NCBI GenBank assembly: GCA_964622775.1
Contig: CAZUSO010000037.1
Span: 1-27,295 of the forward strand
DNA: 27,295 nucleotides
DNA from: CAZUSO01 sp964622775
Lineage (GTDB): Bacteria; Bacteroidota; Bacteroidia; Chitinophagales; Chitinophagaceae
Reading direction: 5' to 3'
Position numbers and translations under genes: made by a program. Below are positions 8,983 through 16,121 of this stretch, piece after piece. The notes beneath the pieces are model-generated. The model was not told the origin of the DNA. It did not search any database and saw only the letters and a program-made list of their open reading frames with translations. Every line of letters starts with the position of its first letter. Position 1 is the first letter of the stretch.

Positions 8983-9693
8983 ATGGCAAAAAAAGCAAGG
9001 AATACTCCCGTGAGCGCCGCACCGGGCTCTTTTTCAGACGGAACGGAATCATTAAGAAGGGTTCAGGATAACTTTGAAAAGAATCAAAAGTTGATCTTTG
9101 GAATACTGATTGGTGTGATTGTGTTGGTGGCCGGTTTCTTTGGATATAACCATTATATTCAAAAGCCCAATGAAGAAAAAGCGGCAAATGCTATTTTTCA
9201 CACCCAAAAATGGTTTGAGTCGGATACGGCCATGAATTTGGTGCTGAATGGCGATGGTCAGAATGGCGGAGCGCTTTCCGTGATTAAAAGGTACGGGAAT
9301 ACGCCTGCCGGAAACCTGGCGCAATACTATGCCGGTGTAGCTTATCTGAAAACGGGAAAGCCTCAGGAGGCGGTAAAGCATCTGGAAAAATTTGACGGAG
9401 AAGGGACGGTTTTTCAATATCTTGCTTATGGTTCTACCGGCAGCGCTTATCTTGATATGAACAATCCTGCAAAGGCTGTCGAGTATTATAAAAAGGCTGC
9501 TTCGGGCAACGATAAAGATAACTTCACCAATCCGTATTATCTGAAAATGGCTGGTATGGCCAGTGAACTAAATGGCAAGACAGATGATGCTATTAAGTTT
9601 TATCTGGAAATTAAGAATAAATATCCGCTTAGTGCAGAAGCACGCGACATGGATAAATACCTGGCACGTTTAGGCAGTTTATCCGCTGATTAA
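8983..9693 (+). CDS. membrane-anchored tetratricopeptide repeat protein (YfgM-like)
   Basis: 236 aa. A short cytoplasmic N-terminus leads to one membrane helix at about residues 31-55 (LIFGILIGVIVLVAGFFGY), then an extracytoplasmic part of TPR-like helical pairs (AQYYAGVAYLKTGKPQEAVKHLEKF; AYGSTGSAYLDMNNPAKAVEYYKKA; the YPLSAEARDMDKYLARL end). The layout resembles YfgM/BamD-type TPR proteins that scaffold envelope or secretion partners, but no specific role can be claimed. In many Bacteroidota a protein of this type precedes ribH, from memory. Here it is followed by transposon debris instead. Confidence 0.85.
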   Translation: MAKKARNTPVSAAPGSFSDGTESLRRVQDNFEKNQKLIFGILIGVIVLVAGFFGYNHYIQKPNEEKAANAIFHTQKWFESDTAMNLVLNGDGQNGGALSVIKRYGNTPAGNLAQYYAGVAYLKTGKPQEAVKHLEKFDGEGTVFQYLAYGSTGSAYLDMNNPAKAVEYYKKAASGNDKDNFTNPYYLKMAGMASELNGKTDDAIKFYLEIKNKYPLSAEARDMDKYLARLGSLSAD

Positions 9694-9819
9694 TGCATTT
9701 TACTTATAAAACAAGGTAAATAAACCAGGCCGGGCCTCGGAGAATTAAATCTTTAGAGGCAAAGCAACTGAGCTTAATCTTTAGCATGTAGCAGACGGAA
9801 ACCTCCATTGCCGGGAATT

Positions 9820-10215
9820 TTATAAGCCATATAAGCCGGCTGCATGTTGATGCGCCGCTTTTATTTTATCAGCTAATGATTTTGGGTTTGCCCGGAATAT
9901 CCTGCTTAAGACCTTTACCGGAAACAGGTATTGATTACTGCGAACCTTCTTTGCCACTTCCCTGTTTTGTCTATGCCGCCAGGTATAATACAATGTAGGT
10001 GCGGATGAAGCGACAGATTCTATCCCCAGGTATGAAGCACCGCTATCATGCCTAAGTGTATCCCTGCCGTTTTGCCAAACTGCTGCAATGTGCGCCATAC
10101 ACTTTTGAACAGTGCATCATAGACCAGTACCGGATGGTGCAAGGCCAGGGGATTAAGTTGCTGAGGCAGCGTGAACACAACATGATAATAAGTGCAGGGT
10201 AATAAATCGGGTCAT
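9820..10215 (-). pseudogene. IS91-family (HUH, Y2-type) transposase remnant
   Basis: Reading the minus strand from about 10215 gives YYHVVFTLPQQLNPLALHHP, then ALFKSVWRTLQQFGK, MIAVLHTWG, NLSLHPHLHCIIPGG, and after a frameshift LFPVKVLSRIFRAN. These match the central section of IS91-type transposases, including the HLH (HUH) metal-binding motif. It is broken by a TAG at 10020-10022 where the family has Gln (HTWGQNLSLHP) and by a frameshift after GKW. The N-terminal zinc-binding part is missing, cut off by the insertion sequence to the right. The C-terminal tyrosine region is missing beyond 9820. Clearly dead. Confidence 0.85.
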
Positions 10216-10226
10216 ATTTAATTTCA

Positions 10227-10248
10227 GGGGAGTAATTACCTTTTGGAG
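10227..10248. repeat. left terminal inverted repeat of the ISAon1-like element
   Basis: Begins GGGG and ends TTTTGGAG. Ungapped comparison with the reverse complement of 11605-11626 gives 13 of 22 matches, including GGGG at the tip and the TTTTGG block. The outer boundary may be off by a few bases. Confidence 0.5.
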
Positions 10249-10261
10249 TTGAATTCATTGT

Positions 10262-10651
10262 ATGGATTTTACTCAATTATTATCTAATTTTTTGCCTGCG
10301 GGCTTACTTGAGCATTTCGTTATTACCGACTTTAAAGAGGCGGTAAGAAGGGAGGAAAAACAGACCAGTTTTTTCATTTATTTGGAAGAAAAGAATGAGC
10401 TGCCTGATGGTTATGATGCCTCGTTATATGAGTCCAAAGGTTTTTATGGAGAGAAGACGGTACAGGATTTTCCTATAAGAGGCAAGGCGTTGTATTTGGT
10501 GGTGAAACGCAGGCGTTGGCGATTAAAATCCGACCCGAATATCATTATCCAGGGCGACAACAGCTTCATACCCGATGGCGTAAAACTGACACAGGAAGTG
10601 GCTGATTTTTTAAAAGGTACAGGTAGAGACCCGAGAAGATACGATAAGTAA
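10262..10651 (+). CDS. ISAon1-family transposase N-terminal protein (orfA)
   Basis: 129 aa. It contains the signature seen in this group: LLSNFLPAGLLEHF near the start, a YLEEKNELP segment, the block GFYGEKTVQDFPIRG, the basic run VKRRRW, and LTQEVADFLKG near the end. It is thought to form the N-terminal, DNA-recognising part of the transposase, partner to orfB. The ATG at 10262 lies 35 bp inside the left end of the element. The ORF runs past the beginning of the open orfB frame, so the two reading frames overlap by up to 38 nt. Confidence 0.85.
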   Translation: MDFTQLLSNFLPAGLLEHFVITDFKEAVRREEKQTSFFIYLEEKNELPDGYDASLYESKGFYGEKTVQDFPIRGKALYLVVKRRRWRLKSDPNIIIQGDNSFIPDGVKLTQEVADFLKGTGRDPRRYDK

Positions 10652-11603
10652 CATATCGAGTTATTACCTTGTAGATGCACAAAAGCTACGCAGGCACTAC
10701 AAGCACAAAAGCAGTAATTTCAGTACTTGGGAACAAAGAGAACATTCGGAATCGTATTTACTCTACCCTCAAAACATCGGTTCCAATCTGAGTATAGACG
10801 AAGTAAGTTTATCCAAAGGAGAGCTTTATACTTATGTGACTAACAAAGCAGCCAAAGGCAAAAAAGGCACACTTGTAGCTTCCATTAAAGGGACATTGAG
10901 TGCCGATATTATCAATGTTTTGAAGAAAATACCTTTGGAACAAAGAAAACAAGTCAGGGAAGTAACTCTTGATATGGCAAACAATATGTCTTATTCGGTA
11001 AAGATGTCATTCCCCGAAGCTATGCTGACCACTGATCATTTCCACGTCATCAAATTAGGAATGGAAGCCTTGCAACACATCCGTATCAAGCACCGTTGGG
11101 AAGAAATGGACAAAGAGCACCAAGCCATCAGAGAAGCAAAAGAAAAAGGACTGAAACACCAACCCGAACTGTTGTCAAATGAAGATACACCAAAACAATT
11201 ATTGGCAAGATGCCGCTATATCGTAGCTAAGAAAAGCAATGAATGGACAAGAACCCAAACCGAAAGAGCCACACTCTTGTTTGAACGATACCCTGTTATA
11301 GAAAAAGCATACAAACACGTACTGCAACTCAGGAGCATCTACACCAACGAATACAGAACAAAAGCCGAAACAGAACTCAAAGAATGGCTGGAGAAAACCA
11401 AAGAATTAGCCATAAAAGAGTTCAATACCGTTGCCAATACAATAGAGGACAAAATGGAAACCATACTCAACTACTTCGTTCATAGAAATACCAATGCAAA
11501 TGCAGAATCGTTTAATGCCAAAATCAAACTCTTTAGAGCTAATTTAAGAGGCGTAACGGACTCCATGTTTTTCCTCTTCAGAATGGAGAACCTTTTCTCT
11601 TAG
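10614..11603 (+). CDS. ISAon1-family DDE transposase (orfB), no evident own start codon
   Basis: The open frame runs from just after a TAA at 10611-10613 to TAG at 11601-11603, about 329 codons. Catalytic acids of the ISL3-type RNase H fold are visible: Asp in LSIDE, Asp in VTLDMANNM followed by TTDHFHV, and Glu in NANAESFNAKIK. The first ordinary start codon in frame is a GTG at 10836. Beginning there would lose the family sequence upstream, including the LSIDE aspartate, so the protein probably starts earlier. It could come from +1 (or -2) frameshifting out of orfA within the 10614-10648 overlap or from a non-standard start; alternatively a single-base indel has split one gene. No other damage is seen, so the element may be intact. 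Confidence 0.8.
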   Translation, partial: KVQVETREDTISNISSYYLVDAQKLRRHYKHKSSNFSTWEQREHSESYLLYPQNIGSNLSIDEVSLSKGELYTYVTNKAAKGKKGTLVASIKGTLSADIINVLKKIPLEQRKQVREVTLDMANNMSYSVKMSFPEAMLTTDHFHVIKLGMEALQHIRIKHRWEEMDKEHQAIREAKEKGLKHQPELLSNEDTPKQLLARCRYIVAKKSNEWTRTQTERATLLFERYPVIEKAYKHVLQLRSIYTNEYRTKAETELKEWLEKTKELAIKEFNTVANTIEDKMETILNYFVHRNTNANAESFNAKIKLFRANLRGVTDSMFFLFRMENLFS

Positions 11604-11604
11604 T

Positions 11605-11626
11605 CCCCAAAAAATTAAAGTGCCCC
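11605..11626. repeat. right terminal inverted repeat of the ISAon1-like element
   Basis: Starts 2 bp after the orfB stop and ends GTGCCCC. Its reverse complement opens with GGGGCAC and contains TTTTTTGGGG, mirroring the left end. Confidence 0.5.
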
Positions 11627-11759
11627 ATTAAAATTCAGTCATGAAATTATTTCGTTGATTAATTTTGCTGTTTTGTTCGGATTTCCTTTTGACTTTAGTG
11701 CTACATGGCTTCCAAGTAATTCGTACTTTGAATACGTTTTGTCAAGGTGTTTTTTTCAT

Positions 11760-11797
11760 AAACGCCTGACGGTTTTTACCGCATGGGCGTTTTTTTG
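11760..11797 (+). terminator. intrinsic terminator-like hairpin
   Basis: AAACGCC (11760-11766) pairs with GGCGTTT (11786-11792), with an inner stem CGGT/ACCG (11770-11773/11778-11781), followed by a T run to 11796. It is well placed to stop plus-strand transcription leaving the insertion sequence. Confidence 0.7.
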
Positions 11798-11831
11798 TGG
11801 TAATTTCGGGAGGCTTATTAAGTAACACCTA

Positions 11832-11877
11832 TAACCGACCGACCGGTTAGCAACGCGTCACACCACAACATTGTGGT
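11832..11877. repeat. two compact dyad symmetries
   Basis: TAACCG-ACCGAC-CGGTTA at 11832-11849 and ACCACAA-CA-TTGTGGT at 11862-11877, both perfect. They could be regulator sites, recombination sites or remains of an element end. Confidence 0.45.
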
Positions 11878-11944
11878 AACACTCCGGCAATACCATATAA
11901 CACCGGGTAATATCCATATGCTACCATATAATAAAGTATAAAGA

Positions 11945-11975
11945 CCCTGTATTATACCTTATACGGGGCTTTTTA
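11945..11975 (+). terminator. intrinsic terminator-like hairpin
   Basis: CCCTGTAT (11945-11952) pairs with ATACGGGG (11961-11968), one G-T wobble, 8-nt loop, followed by C and a five-T run. No plus-strand gene lies directly upstream other than the insertion sequence. Confidence 0.6.
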
Positions 11976-12174
11976 TGTCGTTTTTAAAGATGTTTTTATG
12001 GGTTTTGAAGTTCTTTTACCGGGTTTTTAAAAGTTTTTTAAGGCGTTTTGAGCGATTTTCGAAAAATCAAAAAAACAAAGAAGCCCTTAAGAGTCATTTT
12101 CCCCGATAGGAATAAAAGAGCCGGACAGAATGAAGTTTTGTCAGTAAATACGTCAAGCTTTAGGGGGAAATAAA

Positions 12175-12211
12175 ATAGCCTAATTAATTGATTTTAAACT
12201 AATTAGGCTAT
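12175..12211 (-). terminator. bidirectional hairpin downstream of tRNA-Arg(ACG)
   Basis: ATAGCCTAATTA (12175-12186) pairs perfectly with TAATTAGGCTAT (12200-12211) over a 13-nt loop, flanked by A/T runs on both sides. It lies immediately 3' of the minus-strand tRNA and is most likely its terminator. Confidence 0.7.
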
Positions 12212-12219
12212 ATTTTTAG

Positions 12220-12293
12220 TGACCCCGTCAGGATTCAAACCTGAAACCTTCTGATCCGTAGTCAGATGCTCTATTCAATTGAGCTACGGAGCC
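12220..12293 (-). tRNA. tRNA-Arg(ACG)
   Basis: On the minus strand a 74-nt cloverleaf starts GGCTCCG and ends CGGGGTC plus discriminator A. The acceptor stem has two G-T wobbles, the D stem is GCTC/GAGC, the anticodon stem is TCTGA/TCAGA around loop CTACGGA (anticodon ACG), and the T stem is TCAGG/CCTGA. CCA is not encoded. Its A34 is expected to be edited to inosine to read CGU/CGC/CGA. Confidence 0.95.
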
Positions 12294-12312
12294 ATTCCGT
12301 TTTAAGGGACGG

Positions 12313-12320
12313 CAAAGGTA
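12313..12320 (-). promoter_or_regulatory. candidate -7 element for tRNA-Arg(ACG)
   Basis: Reads TACCTTTG on the minus strand, about 20 bp upstream of the mature tRNA 5' end. No clear -33 TTG was seen. Confidence 0.5.
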
Positions 12321-12329
12321 AAACTTTTT

Positions 12330-12337
12330 TACTTTTG
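12330..12337 (+). promoter_or_regulatory. candidate -7 element for rlmH
   Basis: TACTTTTG, a TAnnTTTG match 27 bp before the rlmH ATG, back-to-back with the tRNA promoter candidate 9 bp away. Confidence 0.5.
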
Positions 12338-12364
12338 GAAAAAATTTTCATTTAAAATAATACA

Positions 12365-12838
12365 ATGACTATTGAAATCTGGAGCATTGGACGGGAGCAT
12401 GATGCTTTTATATCTGAAGGAATTAGTTTTTATAAACAGCGGCTTAAACCTTACTGCAATGTACAATTAATTCTGATCCCTCCGCCGCGCCGCTCCGGGA
12501 ATATGCCGGCAGAACAATCTATATTGCTGGAAGAAAAAATTATTCTTGAACGACTGAAACCTGCTCACTATCTTGTGCTGCTGGATGAGCAGGGAGATGC
12601 GCTTTCTTCAAAGGCATTTGCGGGTACGCTTCAGGATATTATGAATAAAGGCTGTAAAACCCTGGTTTTTTTGATCGGTGGCCCCTGGGGCGTAAGCGAC
12701 AAGCTGAAGCAGGTTGCAAATAAAGCGATTGCACTTTCCCGTCTCACCTTTCCTCATCAGTTAGTGCGCCTGATTATGTTTGAACAGTTATATCGTGCAT
12801 ACGGCATTTTAAATAACAGTCCTTATCATCATGAATAA
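12365..12838 (+). CDS. rlmH: 23S rRNA (pseudouridine1915-N3)-methyltransferase RlmH
   Basis: 157 aa, the usual size for this SPOUT-fold methyltransferase, which modifies pseudouridine 1915 in helix 69 of 23S rRNA on assembled 70S ribosomes using S-adenosylmethionine. The SAM-binding knot motif LIGGPWGVSD and the C-terminal hallmark LTFPHQLVRLIMFEQLYRAY ending NNSPYHHE are both intact. The N-terminal IEIWSIGREHD matches Bacteroidota RlmH, and ATG at 12365 is the natural start. Its last 8 nt overlap the start of the next gene (ATGAATAA), indicating translational coupling. Confidence 0.96.
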   Translation: MTIEIWSIGREHDAFISEGISFYKQRLKPYCNVQLILIPPPRRSGNMPAEQSILLEEKIILERLKPAHYLVLLDEQGDALSSKAFAGTLQDIMNKGCKTLVFLIGGPWGVSDKLKQVANKAIALSRLTFPHQLVRLIMFEQLYRAYGILNNSPYHHE

Positions 12839-13163
12839 AGCGTCCATCTTCGATTTTATCTTCGACATCGTGCGCCAGATACCTGAAGGGCGGGTAACCT
12901 CTTATGGCGCTATTGCAAAATGTATAGGAACCGGGGCATCTGCGCGTATCGTAGGCTGGGCAATGCATGCTTCGCATCAATATCCCGACGTGCCGGCGCA
13001 TCGTGTGGTTAACAGCAAAGGACTGCTCACCGGGAAACATCATTTCGGCAGCCCCGAACGTATGCAGGAACTGCTGGAGCAGGAAGGCGTCAGGGTGAAG
13101 CATGATTGCGTGCAGGATTTCAAAACATTGTTTTGGGATCCGATCGTCTTACAGGACGGATAA
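12831..13163 (+). CDS. alkyltransferase-like protein (MGMT-fold, no active-site Cys)
   Basis: 110 aa, the C-terminal DNA-binding fold of O6-methylguanine-DNA methyltransferase. The start IFDFIFDIVRQIPEGRVTSYGAIA and the arginine-finger segment SARIVGWAM (Arg39) are typical. The active-site motif PCHRV is PAHRV here, with Ala56 replacing the methyl-accepting Cys. Such ATL proteins bind O6-alkylguanine without repairing it and hand the lesion to nucleotide excision repair; that role is known for the family and inferred here. It overlaps rlmH by 8 nt. Confidence 0.92.
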   Translation: MNKASIFDFIFDIVRQIPEGRVTSYGAIAKCIGTGASARIVGWAMHASHQYPDVPAHRVVNSKGLLTGKHHFGSPERMQELLEQEGVRVKHDCVQDFKTLFWDPIVLQDG

Positions 13164-13166
13164 GAC

Positions 13167-13906
13167 TTACCGTAACAAGGTTACATTGCCCTGCTTTACA
13201 AAAGGCTTTCCGTTATCCAGCATGCCGTCTATAATATACATATAAACTCCTACCGGCTGGGGATGACCGTTAAAACTGCCATCCCAACCCTGGTCAATAT
13301 TCGTGCTTTGAAAAACCATCTCCCCCCAGCGGTTGAATATCCTGAACATGTTAAGACGCGCCAGTCCTCTCACTGAAGGCTTGAAAATGTTATTCGTACC
13401 GTTTCCCGGTACAAAAGCGTTAGGCATGTCTATGACTGTTCCGGTCACGAGCACGTCAACAGAGTCAAAAGTCTGGCAACCATGCTCGGTTGTTCCGGTC
13501 ACAAAATAGCGGGTACGCACCTCCGGTTGTGCTATTGGATTGGAAATAGTGTCGGCGCTCAGCCCTGATGGCGGAAACCATTGAAAATACAGGCAGTTTG
13601 TTCCGGGTGAAAGCTGATAGGATTCTCCCGGAAACAGGGTTACGCTGTCCGGCAGATTGATCATAGCCGCGGGATATACGGCAATTGCAATGTGTTGGGT
13701 ATCTGCACAACCATAGTCGTTTTGAATATAAACGGTATAATCAGTTGAGGTACCGGGAAATGCCAATGGATTCGCAATGGTGGAATCGCTGAGTCCGTAA
13801 CCGGGCGACCAGCGGAAGACCGTTCCTCCCGTGATGCTTAATTGCAGCGTATCAGGTCCTGTGCAAAATCCCGTATCATTGGTGTTAGCATAGGTAAACA
13901 GTTGCG
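13167..13906. repeat. long direct repeat, copy A (3' end of the 686-aa gene)
   Basis: 740 bp matching 15382-16121 at a constant offset of 2215. By eye there are four differences (13173, 13205, 13223, 13233), all in the first 70 bp; 13234-13906 appears identical. Similarity drops sharply at 13907. Confidence 0.9.
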
Positions 13907-15227
13907 GTAGCATCTCAATGAATACCGAATCGGTTCCATAGCAGCCGATTGGGGTCCTGGCGGTGAGCTTCAGGGTAATGGAGGTATCGCCATAATAAAA
14001 GATATTAGGCTGATCCTGTGGGCCATAATTGTCACCGGACGGAGACCATTCGTAAGTATAATTGCCAAAAGGGCTGATCATTGCTTCTATAATGGCGGTA
14101 TCGCCGGGGCAGATGACCTGATCCGGGCCTAAATCTACTGACAAAGCCGTATTATCAAACTGGACATTTAACGTCACTATACTGTCGCATCCTGTTGCGT
14201 TTTGCGTAGTATAAACTGCCGCACCGGCTCCGGTAGTATTTACGGTTATCCCGTTCCATAAAAAGGGTATCTGTCCGTCACAAATGACCGTATCTGCCGA
14301 TGAGGATGATGCATTGTTTACATAAAAGGCCAGGGTAACCGTACTGTCGCATCCTTCGATATTCTGCGTAGAATAGGTATAGGTGCCGGGAGTCCCCAGT
14401 AATTGCCCGTTCCAGTTATACGGAAGCTCATTGCTGCATACTGTTATCGTATCGGCAGCAGCAATTGGCGCTACTTGTAATGTATAGGATCCGCTTAAGT
14501 CAAGGCAATTGTTTAATGTCATGATGCAGGTGTAAGTGCCTTCGTCTGACGGTTGTATATTATTGAGCGTTATTGTAGCATCACCGGATGAAAAGCCGTT
14601 AGGACCAGACCATAAATATCCTGTATAAACAGCATCAGGATCTCCGGTAAAGTCCGGAGCGCTTAAAGTAAGAGCGCTGCCCTGACAGGCGGTTCCTGCT
14701 TCCGTTATGGTTTGTATGACGGGAGTAATGGTGACCTCGTCAATAATTGCTCCTAAAGTTACGGCGCTACTCATAGCATACGAAAAATCTAAAGTAACGC
14801 TATTCCCGGCAGGAGTGAAGGTATTGGTATAACAGGTCCATAACCAGGCGCTATTATCAGCATCAATGTTCTGATCAATGTAATTTCCGGTGCCGTCATA
14901 AATCTTTACATTAATTGTAGTTGGATTAGGTGCAGCGCCATTGCCGGTACGCCTGCTATACCGGAATGAAAAGCTGTATGCTATGCCCGGATTAACCGTA
15001 ATTACCTGTCTTGCATTTGATTCAGCATCTATCTCACAAACACCATTTGTAGCGGACGTGCCTCCATAGGTAGTTTCGGTATATTGAGCTTCAGTATATA
15101 ATCCCGGTGTAAAAGAACTCCAGTCCGAAGTGCCTGCACTAAAACTTCCATTTAATACCAGGTTTTGGCTGTGCGCAATGCTTACGGTCAATAATATCAT
15201 TACGGCCGTTATCGTAATCCTAATCAT
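13167..15227 (-). CDS. T9SS-exported multi-domain protein with gliding-type C-terminal domain (686 aa)
   Basis: A signal peptide (MIRITITAVMILLTVSIAHS) is followed by a carbohydrate-binding-like beta domain at about 21-170 (LVLNGSFSAGTSDW, with IDEVTITP at its end). Then comes an Ig-like domain with SDEGTYTC, and two short repeats each ending GCDSxVTL around 255-358. PKD/Ig-like segments follow, and the C-terminal type B sorting domain has FRIFNRWGEMVFQS, GWDGSFNG and PVGVYMYIIDG. Such proteins are exported through the type IX system and attached to the surface or released; adhesion or glycan binding is plausible but not shown. Residues 441-686 are nearly identical to residues 665-910 of the neighbour encoded at 15382-18114. 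Confidence 0.88.
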   Translation of the reverse strand: MIRITITAVMILLTVSIAHSQNLVLNGSFSAGTSDWSSFTPGLYTEAQYTETTYGGTSATNGVCEIDAESNARQVITVNPGIAYSFSFRYSRRTGNGAAPNPTTINVKIYDGTGNYIDQNIDADNSAWLWTCYTNTFTPAGNSVTLDFSYAMSSAVTLGAIIDEVTITPVIQTITEAGTACQGSALTLSAPDFTGDPDAVYTGYLWSGPNGFSSGDATITLNNIQPSDEGTYTCIMTLNNCLDLSGSYTLQVAPIAAADTITVCSNELPYNWNGQLLGTPGTYTYSTQNIEGCDSTVTLAFYVNNASSSSADTVICDGQIPFLWNGITVNTTGAGAAVYTTQNATGCDSIVTLNVQFDNTALSVDLGPDQVICPGDTAIIEAMISPFGNYTYEWSPSGDNYGPQDQPNIFYYGDTSITLKLTARTPIGCYGTDSVFIEMLPQLFTYANTNDTGFCTGPDTLQLSITGGTVFRWSPGYGLSDSTIANPLAFPGTSTDYTVYIQNDYGCADTQHIAIAVYPAAMINLPDSVTLFPGESYQLSPGTNCLYFQWFPPSGLSADTISNPIAQPEVRTRYFVTGTTEHGCQTFDSVDVLVTGTVIDMPNAFVPGNGTNNIFKPSVRGLARLNMFRIFNRWGEMVFQSTNIDQGWDGSFNGHPQPVGVYMYIIDGMLDNGKPFVKQGNVTLLR

Positions 15228-15381
15228 TTGAGCATGGTTATATTATACTAAATTTTTCCTGTAAATTATTGTAAAATAATTATAATGTTTTATGTCTGCC
15301 AGGCATTGCGGCTTCCGTTTTTGTATCAATAATGCATTGCTGTATATTTCGTACCATAAATCAGTAGCAATAACAATATTA

Positions 15382-16121
15382 TTACCGCAACAAGGTTACA
15401 TTGCCCTGCTTTACAAAAGACTTTCCGTTATCCAGCACGCCGTCTATGATATACATATAAACTCCTACCGGCTGGGGATGACCGTTAAAACTGCCATCCC
15501 AACCCTGGTCAATATTCGTGCTTTGAAAAACCATCTCCCCCCAGCGGTTGAATATCCTGAACATGTTAAGACGCGCCAGTCCTCTCACTGAAGGCTTGAA
15601 AATGTTATTCGTACCGTTTCCCGGTACAAAAGCGTTAGGCATGTCTATGACTGTTCCGGTCACGAGCACGTCAACAGAGTCAAAAGTCTGGCAACCATGC
15701 TCGGTTGTTCCGGTCACAAAATAGCGGGTACGCACCTCCGGTTGTGCTATTGGATTGGAAATAGTGTCGGCGCTCAGCCCTGATGGCGGAAACCATTGAA
15801 AATACAGGCAGTTTGTTCCGGGTGAAAGCTGATAGGATTCTCCCGGAAACAGGGTTACGCTGTCCGGCAGATTGATCATAGCCGCGGGATATACGGCAAT
15901 TGCAATGTGTTGGGTATCTGCACAACCATAGTCGTTTTGAATATAAACGGTATAATCAGTTGAGGTACCGGGAAATGCCAATGGATTCGCAATGGTGGAA
16001 TCGCTGAGTCCGTAACCGGGCGACCAGCGGAAGACCGTTCCTCCCGTGATGCTTAATTGCAGCGTATCAGGTCCTGTGCAAAATCCCGTATCATTGGTGT
16101 TAGCATAGGTAAACAGTTGCG
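15382..16121. repeat. long direct repeat, copy B (3' end of the 910-aa gene)
   Basis: Partner of 13167-13906. Of the four differences, two change amino acids (Met/Val in IIDG-LDNG and Pro/Ser in NGK-FVKQG). The encoded block spans from MLPQLF/VLPQLF to the C-terminus. Confidence 0.9.

Larger units (their letters stand above)
10227..11626 (+). mobile_element. ISAon1-like insertion sequence (ISL3/DDE type)
   Basis: About 1.4 kb, bounded by imperfect inverted repeats at 10227-10248 and 11605-11626. It holds a small orfA and a DDE transposase orfB in a different frame. Gene order and protein sequence match the ISAon1 group of Bacteroidota as I remember it. The left end directly adjoins the truncated IS91-type gene, implying insertion into or next to an older element. 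No clear target duplication is visible: 8 bp left is TAATTTCA, 8 bp right is ATTAAAAT. Confidence 0.75.
11627..12174. other. intergenic region rich in palindromes, no gene
   Basis: No coding sequence is recognisable. It holds two terminator-like hairpins, two compact dyads and a T-rich plus strand (about 11970-12060). ACCATATAA occurs twice (near 11892 and 11933). Confidence 0.5.

Noticed and set aside
10606..10614. T TTT TTA slippery heptamer near the end of orfA
   Set aside because: It would give a -1 shift, but orfB lies in the +1 frame, so it does not explain orfB expression.
13465..13710. 81-aa frame found identically at 15680-15925
   Set aside because: Its duplication is explained by the repeat in the T9SS genes; it is an alternative frame of those genes.
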